Origin: Cohnella candidum | GTDB taxonomy: Bacteria > Bacillota > Bacilli > Paenibacillales > Paenibacillaceae | DNA length: 64,000 nt | Assembly (NCBI RefSeq): GCF_003713065.1 | Contig: NZ_CP033433.1 | Coordinates: forward strand, 2,667,001 to 2,731,000 | Direction of reading: 5' to 3' | Shown: one piece after another, positions 8,455 to 18,400 of the stretch | Position numbering within the stretch: position 1 is the stretch's first letter | Layout: the number at the start of each line of letters is the position of its first letter | The notes under the pieces: generated by a model | The model's database searches: none | What the model was told of the DNA's origin: nothing | The model's input: only the letters and a program-made list of their open reading frames with translations | Translations under genes and position numbers: made by a program

Positions 8455-9171
8455 ATGGGACATAAATCTTTCTATGGCGTCTCCATTGTCGCCTGTACGA
8501 ATCGGCCTCAGTTTTTTAATAATATCTTGGCGAATTTCAAGCGTCAGCTTTACCCGAAAAAAGAGCTGATTATCGTCATCAATAAAGACAGCATGGATTT
8601 GGAAACCTACCGGGGCAAAGCGAAGCCCTATCGAAACGTACGAGTCTATCAGCTTCCCGAGGTGCGGACCCTCGGAGAATGCCTCAATTTCGGGGTACAG
8701 GAATCCCGGTTTCCTTATGTGGCCAAGCTTGACGACGACGACTTCTACTCGCCATTCTATTTGTCCGAACAGATGAACGCGATCGCGCGAACGGGCGCCC
8801 GAATCGTCGGGAAACGCAGCTATCTCGCTTTTTTGGAAGCAAAGAGTCTCCTGATCATGCGTTTTCCGGGACGCAGCAAACGTTATGTCGGACATGTGGC
8901 GGGCGGTACGATTTTATTCGCCAAAAAAGTATTCGACCGGGTTCGCTTTCCGGACGTGTCGCTGGGAGAAGACGTGTTATTCTTGCGAAGCTGCCGTAAA
9001 GCGGGCTTTAAAATCTATTCAACGTCTCCTTACAACTATGTGGGCATCCGGCGAAAGAATAAAGCGATTCATACCTGGCAAGCGCACGACAACTATCTTC
9101 TCGCCGGAAGCCGAATCGTCGCCAAAACCAATCAACCGAAGGTATACCGGAAAATGGCGACAAGAAGATGA
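8455..9171 (+). CDS. Family 2 glycosyltransferase
   Basis: 238-residue GT-A fold glycosyltransferase. The N-terminus has the family pattern VSIVACTNRPQFFNNILANF with the strand ELIIVIN, and the metal/nucleotide-binding acidic run AKLDDDDFYSP. A C-terminal GEDVLFLRSCRKAGFKIY holds the usual ED acid pair. No membrane segment or signal peptide, so cytosolic. ATG at 8455 is chosen because GGAGGGAG lies 4 bases before it; an in-frame ATG at 8431 has no ribosome site. Acceptor unknown. Its position beside a sporulenol-synthase-like gene makes a spore-envelope role possible (inference). Confidence 0.85.
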   Translation: MGHKSFYGVSIVACTNRPQFFNNILANFKRQLYPKKELIIVINKDSMDLETYRGKAKPYRNVRVYQLPEVRTLGECLNFGVQESRFPYVAKLDDDDFYSPFYLSEQMNAIARTGARIVGKRSYLAFLEAKSLLIMRFPGRSKRYVGHVAGGTILFAKKVFDRVRFPDVSLGEDVLFLRSCRKAGFKIYSTSPYNYVGIRRKNKAIHTWQAHDNYLLAGSRIVAKTNQPKVYRKMATRR

Positions 9172-9181
9172 TTTTCCGATC

Positions 9182-9496
9182 TTAAGAGATCAGCTTTAAT
9201 CCCATCGCGGAAGCCAGGACCATGGCGATGAACAGCAGGCGGCGCCAATCGCGCGATTCACCGAAGAAAAGCATCCCGACCAACGCGCCTCCGGCGGTTC
9301 CGATCCCCGTCCATATGGCATAAGCCGTGCCCATGGGCAGACTTCTGAGGGCCAAGCTCAAAAAAATAAAGCTCAGCGTAATGCCGACGCCAAAGAGAAT
9401 AAAGGCTTTCACGTTTTTATCCCGGTTGATCCGGTTCATGCCAAGTACGCCTACGACCTCGAACATGCCCGCTAAAAACAAAGATACCCAAGCCAT
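9182..9496 (-). CDS. SMR-family efflux subunit (second of a pair)
   Basis: 104-residue small multidrug resistance protein with four membrane helices and the membrane-embedded glutamate in the first helix (LFLAGMFEVVGVLGMN). The pattern GTAYAIWTGIGTAGGALVGMLFFGE is the family signature. Its ATG overlaps the stop of the preceding SMR gene (TGATG), indicating coupled translation and an obligate hetero-dimer like YkkC/YkkD or YvdR/YvdS. Substrate not deducible; guanidinium or quaternary amines are typical for the family. Confidence 0.9.
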   Translation of the reverse strand: MAWVSLFLAGMFEVVGVLGMNRINRDKNVKAFILFGVGITLSFIFLSLALRSLPMGTAYAIWTGIGTAGGALVGMLFFGESRDWRRLLFIAMVLASAMGLKLIS

Positions 9497-9837
9497 CAGG
9501 ATTGCACCTCCGTTGAAGCGGAAGAGCCGCCGATCAGCTTTAACCCCATGATGCCGGCCAAAAGCAACGCGATCAACAAGAGCTTTGCCAGTCTGACAGG
9601 TTCATCGTACAAAACCATTTCCGCAAGCACCGTGCCTGCCGTTCCAAGTCCGGTAAATACGGCATAAACCGTGCCGACAGGCAGTCTCGTCGATGCGGCG
9701 ATAATCAAATAGAACGAAATGGCAAGCGAGACAATCGTAGCTGCCCATGATACCGGACTCTCCGCATGTTTAAAACCGATGACCCAAATGACTTCGAAAA
9801 ACGCGCCGACGAAAATAAAGATCCAACTGCGGTTCAT
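9496..9837 (-). CDS. SMR-family efflux subunit (first of a pair)
   Basis: 113-residue SMR protein with four helices, helix-1 glutamate in IFVGAFFEVIWVIGF and the signature GTVYAVFTGLGTAGTVLAEMV. The ATG at 9837 has GAGGAGG 8 bases upstream; a longer reading to 9888 would start inside the TetR gene without a ribosome site. It starts 14 bases after the TetR stop and overlaps its partner by one base at the stop, so TetR-SMR-SMR form one operon, matching the yvdT-yvdS-yvdR arrangement of Bacillus subtilis. Confidence 0.9.
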   Translation of the reverse strand: MNRSWIFIFVGAFFEVIWVIGFKHAESPVSWAATIVSLAISFYLIIAASTRLPVGTVYAVFTGLGTAGTVLAEMVLYDEPVRLAKLLLIALLLAGIMGLKLIGGSSASTEVQS

Positions 9838-9851
9838 ATGCCATACCTCCT

Positions 9852-10433
9852 CTAGCTGTTCCGGATCCCTCGCCAAAAAACGTGCCAAGACGCGTCTAAC
9901 CTCTTAAGGGAGCGTTCCAAATCCCCGTACAGCATTTCCACGAACATGCCGTCCAGTACCGCGGTAAAAGCGACGGTTGCCCGATCGACGGAAACGTCGG
10001 GATGCATTTCTCCGTTGTTGGCCGCGGATGCAAAAAACGGTTCGAGCAGCATCGCCGTCGTATCGAGATGGTGATTGGAATAATCCACGATTTCCCGTCG
10101 CAGATGACCGGGCGGAAAGAAGGCCATTCTCAGAAAAAACTTCGTATCGTCTTCCCGCTCATAGCGCAACCTATATTCGTTTAGAAATCCGTACAGCATT
10201 TTTTCGAGTGACGAAGTCTTGCTGCGCTCCAGATATTCCTGAACGAAAAGCATCTCCCGGTCCGCCACGTCCCGGAAGACGGCGAGGAACATTTCGTCTT
10301 TTCCCGTGAAGTGGCTGTAGATCGACTGTTTTTTGATGCCGACCTCAGCGGAAATATCGGCCAGAGAAGCGCCCTCGTAGCCGCTTCGCGCAAAGTGTCT
10401 CAGTGCGACTTCGCGGATTTTATCGGATGACAC
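9852..10433 (-). CDS. TetR-family repressor of the SMR pair
   Basis: 193-residue regulator. An N-terminal helix-turn-helix (IREVALRHFARSGYEGASLADISAEVGIKKQSIYSHF, shown in part: SLADISAEVGIKKQSIYSHF) is followed by an all-helical ligand domain. GTG start with a G-rich ribosome site 7-8 bases upstream. It is the first gene of the operon with the two SMR genes, and a palindrome directly upstream is a likely operator, so autorepression relieved by a transported cation is expected (inference). Confidence 0.88.
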   Translation of the reverse strand: MSSDKIREVALRHFARSGYEGASLADISAEVGIKKQSIYSHFTGKDEMFLAVFRDVADREMLFVQEYLERSKTSSLEKMLYGFLNEYRLRYEREDDTKFFLRMAFFPPGHLRREIVDYSNHHLDTTAMLLEPFFASAANNGEMHPDVSVDRATVAFTAVLDGMFVEMLYGDLERSLKRLDASWHVFWRGIRNS

Positions 10434-10447
10434 TCCAATCCCCCCTT

Positions 10448-10459
10448 ACGAACGTTCGT
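10448..10459. promoter_or_regulatory. Palindromic operator candidate for the TetR repressor
   Basis: Perfect 12-base palindrome ACGAACGTTCGT ending about 15 bases upstream of the TetR GTG. Size and placement fit a TetR operator. Confidence 0.55.
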
Positions 10460-10475
10460 CAGTTTATTTAAACAT

Positions 10476-10507
10476 AAAAAAAGCCGCCTGCCAAGACGGC
10501 TTTTTTT
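10476..10507. terminator. Terminator of the CopC-like gene
   Basis: AAAAAAAGCCG (10476-10486) and CGGCTTTTTTT (10497-10507) form a hairpin with T-runs on both strands; on the minus strand it overlaps the stop codon of the CopC-like gene. Confidence 0.8.
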
Positions 10508-11111
10508 ATTTCCTTTTCCGAAAGGCGATCGTTACGGCAGCCACCAAGATCACCGCGGCTCCAATTAGTGCCCAGGTCGAAAAGACCATTCCACCGTAAG
10601 CATCGGAAGCAGTGTCTGCGGTCGGGGCTTCGCTGGACGGATCAGCGGCTGAAGGGGATGCGGACGAAACCGGCGATTCGACCGGTGAGCTCTCAGACGG
10701 AGATGCCGGCGGGTTAGTTGCCGAAGCCGTCGGAGCGGCCGTGGTTGCGGTCGCAGGCACCTCGACCACGAAAGCAAAACTCCCTTTCCCCGGGTGACGG
10801 TCCGCGCTGATGATTCGCCAATCCACCTTGTAGGATCCGTTCGATAGAGGTTTTTCCAGTACGGCCGTTACAACCTTGCCTTTTATCTTCGTATCCTTCA
10901 AAGCCTGCTCTTCTCCGGCTGCATTTGTTACTGCGATCTTCGCCGAGGTATCGAGAGTTTCGTTGAAATTCATCGTGATTTCCGTCACTTCGGACGTGCT
11001 CTTTTCATTCGGCACGGTGGATACGAGCGATGAGTGTGCCAGGATGACGCTCGGATGCAGGATCAACAGGAAGATGCCCGCGAGCATCACCATCAAAGTA
11101 CGGTTTTTCAT
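10506..11111 (-). CDS. CopC-domain copper-binding surface protein
   Basis: 201-residue exported protein. A signal peptide is cut at ...SVILA-HSS, leaving a mature N-terminal histidine as in CopC, where it is a Cu(II) ligand. The CopC domain (about 26-120) shows the conserved P-x-E, FNETLD and a second histidine in ISADRHPGKGSFAF. It is followed by a Ser/Pro/Ala-rich stalk (about 122-168), one membrane helix (FSTWALIGAAVILVAAVTIAF) and a basic tail, so the domain is displayed on the cell surface. ATG with AAAGGGG upstream. No CopD/YcnJ partner is adjacent. Probable role: copper uptake or buffering (family knowledge). Confidence 0.88.
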   Translation of the reverse strand: MKNRTLMVMLAGIFLLILHPSVILAHSSLVSTVPNEKSTSEVTEITMNFNETLDTSAKIAVTNAAGEEQALKDTKIKGKVVTAVLEKPLSNGSYKVDWRIISADRHPGKGSFAFVVEVPATATTAAPTASATNPPASPSESSPVESPVSSASPSAADPSSEAPTADTASDAYGGMVFSTWALIGAAVILVAAVTIAFRKRK

Positions 11112-11154
11112 AGAGCCACCCCTTTCTCTCTATCTTTACTCAAAAACTATCATG

Positions 11155-11160
11155 ATTATA
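11155..11160 (-). promoter_or_regulatory. Probable -10 box of the CopC-like gene
   Basis: Minus-strand TATAAT 44 bases before the ATG of the CopC-like gene; the -35 region is weak. No copper-regulator operator was recognised. Confidence 0.35.
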
Positions 11161-11182
11161 TCAACAAGTTTTGGTCAATAAA

Positions 11183-11216
11183 AAAAGCACTAAAGCATGC
11201 ATGCTTTAGTGCTTTT
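11183..11216. terminator. Terminator of the long glycan operon
   Basis: A 26-base perfect palindrome (arms GCACTAAAGCATG and CATGCTTTAGTGC) flanked by A and T runs, 48 bases beyond the stop of the DUF4965 gene. Confidence 0.85.
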
Positions 11217-11263
11217 CCGACTGCAACTGCTGCAAACGGTAAAACGCCCCTTTGGCCTCACCT

Positions 11264-13264
11264 TCACAGATGTTTGTCCTTGAGCAACTTCATGAAGATG
11301 CCGCCGACGACGCTGCGGTGCTGGAAGTTCAGCTGCCGAGCCGTGACCGTATCCGTCCAGTCAGAGAATGGAACGCGGTCCGCCGTCTCGTTCAGCATGC
11401 GCCAAAGCGGCTCGATAAGCGCTTCGAAATCCCCCCGCTCCTCCGAGAGTGCCGCGGACCAGACCAGCCAGTCCCCTTTCGTATAGGAGGCCCTGTTATC
11501 GAGCGGAGTTCCGTATGCGTTCCGACGCTTCAAATACGATTCCGTTTCCCGCCGCACCGTCTCTTCGCCGAACAAATCGGTGCCAAACAGCAAATCCCAG
11601 ATCAGGTTGTATTTCAAGCTCCAGCTTCCGTCCAGCCCAAACGCCAGCTTCGTATGATCCCCATCGTCAGCCAGCTGCTTCCAGGCTTCTGCCATCTGCC
11701 GCGCCTTCTCCATATAATTGGCGGCGCGTGGTCCGTCTCCCGCCAAATCGAGCAAGCGCGAAAATGCCGCGATCCCCATAATCGCCTTCACCGACAAGTT
11801 CGCGTTTCGCGCCAAGTGGCCCGCGAAGTCGTCCGTACACAGCTGATTGTCCGGGTCCAACCCATGTTCCGCCAAATAGTCCGCCCATTGCGTCAGCTGC
11901 GCTATATGCGGCCGCGCGAAATCTACGTTTCCTTCCGCCAGGCAAACCGCAGCCGTCATGATCAGCATGTTGCCGCATTCTTCGACCGGCATCTGCGCTT
12001 CCCGACGATTCTCACCGTACACTTGTCCGTTGCCCAACGGGTATTGACCGATATCATGCGGTGCGAATTCGAACGGCCACGCTTCGCTATTCGCATACCG
12101 AAAGATCGGCCGCAGCATAGCCGCAACCAATGACGGATTAAACAGCAGGAACAAAGGAGCTGAAGGATAGCTGACATCAACCGTCGCCATGCAGCCGTTG
12201 CTGTAGCATTCCTTGGACAGAAAAAGCAGTTCGCCTTCCGGGTCGACGACGAGTTTATGCGCCGCAATAGCCTGTCGATAAGAGAGCGCCAGCATCTGCG
12301 CATATTTGGGACCGCCTGAAGCCTCACCGTCATTGAGTACCTGCCGATCGAATTCCTCGCACCGCTCCATGATCGCATCGTGATCCTCGAAGGCAGCAGC
12401 GATCATCTGCTCGGCCGTTTGGCCTCGTCTTTTCCAGTACGCCTGAAGCCGCTCGCCGAAATATTCCACCGCATACAAGTCATCATAAGCGAGCACCGCC
12501 AGCCGTCGTACCGGCTCTTCCCCGACGATGCCGCAATTATAGGAAGCCGCCATGACGGGAAAGCCGTCCGCTGCGGCTCGCGGCATCGTGATCGGCTCCT
12601 CGCATGCAATGGAGCCCGTGCGAACGAACGTCTTGCGAATGTCGGCAGAATGCACGCAGACTTCCGGAGCGTCCACATGTTGCGTCGCCAGGTAAACGTA
12701 ACCCCAATCGATCCGCAAATCGTCCCCGGACCGGTTCAGGACGGCTTGCTCCGCATGGCCCATTCGCTGCCATCGGTATGTCTCGCTGTGTCCCGTCTCC
12801 CACGCAACCTTCTGATCCGATCGATCGACACACCACTCGCCCGTCACATCCAAGTAGAGGCTGACGCGATGCGGCTTACCGTCTATCGAACACACTTCAA
12901 GAGAAATATAAGAGGCGGGACGGGACAGTAAATCGAGATCGTCCGGCAAGAGCGGTGTCGTGAAACGGACTGCCAGCCGAACGCCTTCTCCTTCGAACGA
13001 ATACACGGACGATAGCGGCGTAACGGTCAGTTCCGTCTGCTTCATCGCCGGAGGTTCGGTGTAGTAGCGCTCGATGTTCGGTTCGACACGGCCCGCAAAC
13101 CGCCGGGTTTGCCCGTCGATTTGGATCAAGCCCGTCAAAGCTTGGCGTTGGCCGGTCCAGTGGCGGGTGAAGTCATCCGTTAGCCGATCCGCCATCGACC
13201 AGACGCTGAAATAAGGATCTACCGTCACCAGAGGAACGGCAGGTGGACGCAGAGTGTTCGTCAT
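11264..13264 (-). CDS. DUF4965/glutaminase A-like protein, probable cytosolic glycosidase
   Basis: 666-residue protein of the GtaA-like superfamily: an N-terminal beta-rich region (about 1-230, starting RPPAVPLVTVDPYFSVWSMA as in DUF5127) followed by DUF4965/DUF1793-type all-helical repeats. Characteristic stretches are LSYRQAIAAHKLV, FLSKECYSNGCMATVDVSYP, DQLCTDDFAGHLARNANLSV (written DNQLCTDDFAGHLARNANLS here) and NLIWDLLFG. No signal peptide, unlike many secreted relatives, so it should act inside the cell. It is the last gene of the operon with GH38 and the ABC importer; the helical part is of the six-hairpin type found in many glycosidases, so a glycan substrate is more likely than glutamine here (inference). 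ATG preceded by AAAGGTG. Confidence 0.75.
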   Translation of the reverse strand: MTNTLRPPAVPLVTVDPYFSVWSMADRLTDDFTRHWTGQRQALTGLIQIDGQTRRFAGRVEPNIERYYTEPPAMKQTELTVTPLSSVYSFEGEGVRLAVRFTTPLLPDDLDLLSRPASYISLEVCSIDGKPHRVSLYLDVTGEWCVDRSDQKVAWETGHSETYRWQRMGHAEQAVLNRSGDDLRIDWGYVYLATQHVDAPEVCVHSADIRKTFVRTGSIACEEPITMPRAAADGFPVMAASYNCGIVGEEPVRRLAVLAYDDLYAVEYFGERLQAYWKRRGQTAEQMIAAAFEDHDAIMERCEEFDRQVLNDGEASGGPKYAQMLALSYRQAIAAHKLVVDPEGELLFLSKECYSNGCMATVDVSYPSAPLFLLFNPSLVAAMLRPIFRYANSEAWPFEFAPHDIGQYPLGNGQVYGENRREAQMPVEECGNMLIMTAAVCLAEGNVDFARPHIAQLTQWADYLAEHGLDPDNQLCTDDFAGHLARNANLSVKAIMGIAAFSRLLDLAGDGPRAANYMEKARQMAEAWKQLADDGDHTKLAFGLDGSWSLKYNLIWDLLFGTDLFGEETVRRETESYLKRRNAYGTPLDNRASYTKGDWLVWSAALSEERGDFEALIEPLWRMLNETADRVPFSDWTDTVTARQLNFQHRSVVGGIFMKLLKDKHL

Positions 13265-13291
13265 GTTTGGACACCTTTCCTTTCTTCACTG

Positions 13292-15469
13292 TTATCGAAT
13301 CCGGATTTCAGCCCCGCCCGGATGATGCTCGTAACGAATAAGCAGCGTACTCGTCCGATTGTCCCATTCGTAAGCAAGCGGCTCGGTTCGGCCGGGAACG
13401 GTGTAGTCGGCGGAAGACGGCTGGAAGCCGCACCTGACCCTTGCCACCGCGCGTACGCCTTGCGGTCCCCGTACCGTGAAGCTGACGGAATCCGCCTCCG
13501 ACATGAAGCATTCGATCCTGGAGGAGGCTGCGATAATCCCGCTCCTTCCCGGTTGATCAATCTGTTGCATGTTATATAACAACACTTGATGTCCCGGTTG
13601 CACGACGACAGTCTCCCTGACCGCCAACTGCGGGTCGAACAGATCGACATAAAGTCCTGTCAGCCGAAGCGGTTCTTCCGACACGGATTCCCGCATGACA
13701 GACGCGATGACATAAGGACCGCGCCGTATCATCAGATGATTCGCCGGAAGCCAGCTCCGCCGCCCGTCTCCCAGTTTGTCGATCGCCGTCCGGACCGCAT
13801 GGCGCAGACGGTCGGCCGCTTCGGCGCTCTCCGCCAGACGCTCCGGATGCTCCTTCATGTACACGACAACGCCTCGGCCGACGGCTTCCACCCCTTCCGC
13901 CCGATCAGGCGCGAGCCCGAGACATTCGAACAGATGCTCGCGAGGAGTCAGATATGGCTTCGCTCCTTGGTTCCACCATTCCCGCACCTGATGGTACGGG
14001 TCGCTGTCGTCGCCTACATAGACGAGAGCTCCGCCGTCGCGAACCCACTGTGCGAGAGAAGCGTGAATATCCGGAAATTCAGGCTTCATGAATTCATAGC
14101 TGAGCACGAGCACGCGGTAGTCGTTCAGATAACCGGGAAACCGCCGGATATTGTCCAATTGTACCGGTCGGACCGGCAATCCGTGCTTCAGCAAGGGCAG
14201 CGTCAATCCATAAAAGGACGAGTAAAGAAGCAGCTTCAGTGCATATTCGTCCGTCATCTCGACTTCGTTCGTCCCGTCATATTTCAGCATGAAGCCGGCC
14301 GTCGGCACGCCGGGCGCCTTGCGCTGGAACATCGCCGAATCGGCCATCAATACGCCGATTCGCACGTTATTACCGAAGTCTTCGACTTCCGGTTGATCCA
14401 TATTCCCAAGCGTATGCATCAGCAGCAGCAGCGTAGTCGCATAGTCCGGAGGAATCGGTTCTTTCCCTTCCCCGTTCTCGGCCGGGTATTGCCCTTCGAA
14501 AATCCGCTTGGGCCACGGCGCAACCTCATAGCGAGAAACGCCTGGATGCAGCAGTGAAGCCGTCAGCGTCCGAATATAATTCGCCCTGTAATCGCTCCAT
14601 GTGCGCTTCGGATCATCCTCGATCGGGTCGTGCAGGAACCACATTCGGCGGTCCGTGCCGCGAACGAGCTCCTGCATAATGCCGTATTCCAGATAAGCAG
14701 TTTCGAACGTCCGCTCTGCCGCCACTCCTTCATACACATTGGCCGTTCTCGAAGTTCCGGTCCATATTTGCGCGATGTAGCCGTTAATCGACGGCACATC
14801 GAGCAATCGCGACTCGGGGCTCACGATTCTCCATTGCGCATAATTGATCAGGCTATGGGTCGGCACGTAGAACCGAAGCGGACGGCCATACTTGACCAGG
14901 GAGTATTCCTTCAGCGCCGAGCAAACCCGGTCCAGACAGCGGGTGTACAAATACGCCTTCAGCTTGGAAGCCCTGTACTGTCCGTCGCACGATCCGTCGG
15001 GATCCTGCCAGGGCTCGTTATAGTAGATGAGCCATTCCCGCTTGAACGCCTCCGAATATCCCCCTTCGACCCAAAACTCCGGTTCCTCTAGATGGATGGC
15101 GTCGACGCCTGCATCGACGGCGGGACGAATCCGCTCCGTCAAAAAGTCGGCGTAGGCAACGGTAGGCACCATATAGGGAATCTCCCGCGATGTTCCGTGA
15201 ATGATGGTCTCGCCGGACTTGTACGTTTGCGCTTCATCCCAATGCGGGCGGCCATCGTACTGCCCGTTCAAGTATTCCTGGTACCCGCCCCAGGAAACTC
15301 CTGTCATCAGATGAACCTTGTATCCTCGCTCGGCCCATTGCCGAATGCGCTCGGGCATTGTCGCGCTTACGCCGTACACCATTACGAAATCGGTCTGCAG
15401 ATCGTACTTCTCCCCAAACCCGCTTCCTTCCTGAAAACCGGTTCGTTCTTCCTCTCTTGCGCCCATCAC
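13292..15469 (-). CDS. Uncharacterised glycoside-hydrolase-like protein with barrel and glutamine-amidotransferase-like parts
   Basis: 725-residue cytosolic protein (no signal peptide). I do not recognise the exact family. The first ~330 residues read like a (beta/alpha)8 barrel: FVMVYGVSATMPERIRQWAE, GYKVHLMTGVSWGGYQEYLN, then DAGVDAIHLEEPEFWVEGGY, where the two glutamates are candidate catalytic acids, and RMWFLHDPIEDD. Residues about 390-530 resemble the beta-galactosidase trimerisation/glutamine-amidotransferase-like fold (VRIGVLMADSAMFQ, YRVLVLSYEFMKPEFPDIHA, WVRDGGALVYVGDDSDPY). The C-terminus is a beta domain. It lies 22 bases after GH38 and 28 before DUF4965. AGGAGG precedes a GTG at 15469 and an ATG at 15466; either could start it. 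Confidence 0.7.
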   Translation of the reverse strand: MMGAREEERTGFQEGSGFGEKYDLQTDFVMVYGVSATMPERIRQWAERGYKVHLMTGVSWGGYQEYLNGQYDGRPHWDEAQTYKSGETIIHGTSREIPYMVPTVAYADFLTERIRPAVDAGVDAIHLEEPEFWVEGGYSEAFKREWLIYYNEPWQDPDGSCDGQYRASKLKAYLYTRCLDRVCSALKEYSLVKYGRPLRFYVPTHSLINYAQWRIVSPESRLLDVPSINGYIAQIWTGTSRTANVYEGVAAERTFETAYLEYGIMQELVRGTDRRMWFLHDPIEDDPKRTWSDYRANYIRTLTASLLHPGVSRYEVAPWPKRIFEGQYPAENGEGKEPIPPDYATTLLLLMHTLGNMDQPEVEDFGNNVRIGVLMADSAMFQRKAPGVPTAGFMLKYDGTNEVEMTDEYALKLLLYSSFYGLTLPLLKHGLPVRPVQLDNIRRFPGYLNDYRVLVLSYEFMKPEFPDIHASLAQWVRDGGALVYVGDDSDPYHQVREWWNQGAKPYLTPREHLFECLGLAPDRAEGVEAVGRGVVVYMKEHPERLAESAEAADRLRHAVRTAIDKLGDGRRSWLPANHLMIRRGPYVIASVMRESVSEEPLRLTGLYVDLFDPQLAVRETVVVQPGHQVLLYNMQQIDQPGRSGIIAASSRIECFMSEADSVSFTVRGPQGVRAVARVRCGFQPSSADYTVPGRTEPLAYEWDNRTSTLLIRYEHHPGGAEIRIR

Positions 15470-15490
15470 GGATAACCTCCTGCGTCTGGC

Positions 15491-18400
15491 CTATTGTGGG
15501 CCGGCGAGCTTAACCCGCAGCGTCTTGATCTCGAAAGGCGCAAACGACAGCGCCGCCCAAGACGAGCCTTCCTGCAACACGTGAAGGGGCTGTTCCATCA
15601 AGTCCGATTCTTCAATGCATTCACAAGCAAGTCCGATTGCGATGTCCGCTTGGGCGTTTGCTCCCGCAGTTTCGTAGAGTCGGAGAATCAGATGGTCGCT
15701 GTCCTCCGCTTTCTTCACCGATTCCAGCATCACATGCGGATGATCGATCCGAATGAGCGTGACGGGCTCGCATCGTTCACGTCCCTGCTGCATCTTCCCT
15801 TCCGCAAGCGTGAGCGGAACGTTCAATTCATAACCTTTGCGCCCGACCTCGGCCTGAATGGCATCCCCTACATGCGGATAGAGAGCGTATACGAATTGAT
15901 GGCGCGCCCTGTCCGCCGTCGGGTCGGGGTAATCGGGACTTCTGAGCAGGTTTAGGTCCATGACATGTCCCTGCACGCTATGGCCGTATTTGCAGTCGTT
16001 GAGCAGCGCCACGCCGTAGTCCGGCTGGGACAGATCAATATAATGGTGGGCGCATATCTCGTCCTTGGCGAATTCTATCATCGTGTTGCGGGTCGTCGGC
16101 CGCTTGATCGTGCCGAACTGGATATCGCAGCTCACTTCGTTGCTGTAAACGCTGACCGGAAACGACACCCGCAGCATGCTGTGAGACTGCTTCCAGTCCG
16201 CTTCCGTTTCGAACCTGACGACCGGGTCGGAGGAAGTCAGTATAATTTTCTGAATGAGCTCGGATTCTCCGAACGTGTAGCGTTGCTCGAGGACTGCCCG
16301 AGGGCCTTCCACATACGCCGAGCACTTCGCCAGCTTCATCTGCCCGGCAGCCCGATCCCGGTAGTCCCGGGGGAAATCCCACGCATCCCCGTCATCATGA
16401 TAAACCGTGAACACATTCGCTGCCGCGCCCGGCAAGATCGCTTCGCGTCCCGCCGGCTTGTCGAACACCGAGACGATATGCCCTTCCTCATTGAAGCTGA
16501 CTTTCAGCAATTCATTCTCGAGCTGCCGCTCGCTTGCCGTCAATGCCGGAACAACGGCATCTACGGTCGCGTCCGCTAGCCTGCAATAGCTCATACCGGG
16601 CACAACGACCTTCCGCCAGCTCCCGTCGCCGCCCGCCTGGATCCATTCCCGCCGCTCCCACGGCAATGAATTGAAGACCGCCTTCTCACCGTCCCAGCCC
16701 GCGCTTCCCGCCAGTTGCGCGCAAGCTTGCGCCTTCATCTCTCGTACTTCCGCAGTCAGCGCCGCATAGCGATCCAGCGACTCGTCGTATACTCTTGCAA
16801 TCGAAGAACCTGGCAAAATGTCATGAAACTGATAAAGCAGCACTTCCTTCCAAATCCGCTCCAGCGAATCGGAAGGATATTCCGTCTGGCCGGCCGCCCA
16901 TTGCAGTGAAGCGAGCCATTCCAGATCGCGAAGCTCTTTCTCGAGTTTCCGGTTATACCGCTTGTTCCTCGCCTGCGTCGTCAGCGTCCCTTGATGCTTC
17001 TCCAGGTATAGTTCTCCGCGATACGTCTGGAATTTTCCCGCTTCCTTCTCCAACTTGCGGAAGAAGGCCAGCGAGCTCTCCTGCACGACCGGCGGAAGGC
17101 CTGACAAATCCTTCTCCCGAGACAACCGCTCGAGATGCTCTTCGCCCGGACCACCGCCGCCGTCCCCGATTCCGAACAGCATAAGCGCATGTCCGGACAC
17201 GTTGCGGTCGAGATATTGGCTCTCAATCTTGGCGAGCGACCGCGGGGCAGCCGGGCTGTTGTACGTATCCTCCGGCGGAAGATGGGTCAGCACGCGCGTC
17301 CCGTCGATCCCTTCCCAGTGGAAGCTGTGGTGGGGATGGGTGTTGTAGACGCTCCAGGACAGCTTCTGCGTCATCATGTAATCGATGCCGGACTTTCTGA
17401 GCAGCTGCGGAAGACTGCCGCTATAGCCGAACACATCCGGCAGCCACAGCACTTTCATGTCTTGGCCGAATTCCTGCTGGAAGAACCGTTTGCCGTAGAG
17501 AATTTGCCTGATCAGCGCCTCCCCGCCGGATATATTCGTGTCCGGCTCCACCCACATGGCGCCCTGCGCTTCCCAGCGCCCTTCCCGAATCCGTTCCTTC
17601 ACTTGTGCATAGAGCGCAGGGTAGTCATCCTTCACCCACTGGTACAACTGCGGCTGGCTGGCCCCGAACGTGTAATCCGGGTATTTCTCCATATTCCGCA
17701 GCGCGGTGGCGAACGTCCGCGCCCCCTTGCGAATTGTCTCTCGAATCGGCCAAAGCCACGCAAGGTCGATATGGGCATGGCCGATGGCGCTGACGGATAG
17801 TGAAGCGTCGCCGCCGCGCTTCTGCAGCTCGGCGGACAGCAGGACGGCCGCCCTGTCGACGGAATCCTCATTCAACCCCGCTAATATCAAAGAAGCTTCA
17901 TACAACGACTGCAGCACTTGCGCCTTGCGCGCGCTCGCTTCCGGCAACTGTTCCGCCAGCTCGATCAGCACTTCGAAATCGTAGTACAGCTGTCTGTAAT
18001 TTTCGTTGCAAATTGCCATGCAAGCTTCTTTCAACAGGCCGCCATGATAGCTGCCGAACAAATCGTTGCATCCGGCGTCGGCCCACAAGTCGACGACCTC
18101 TCCACCGGCAGCGCTGTCGCTGACGTCCACAACCCGTTTGCCCGGTAATCCCAGACTATAATCAAAGGTCGAATTGACGGTCGTAAGTCCTTGATAAGGA
18201 TGACCATCCCGATCGACCACGCACATTTCACCATTAATATCGAGTAGCAGAACGACTTTACGACCGGCTGCGCACTCAGGAACCCGCCCTTCAAAGCGAA
18301 ACCAGGCGCAATCCCATAACTCCGCCCACCGGTCCCCGGGCTTCAGCGCATTCAGCCGCTCGCCGCTCTCCCGTTCCGAATACGGTACCGGTTCCCGCGT

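Noticed and set aside
9838..10475. Guanidine-type riboswitch controlling the SMR pair
   Set aside because: The gap before the first SMR gene is 14 bases and the region upstream of TetR is too short and shows a TetR-type palindrome instead.
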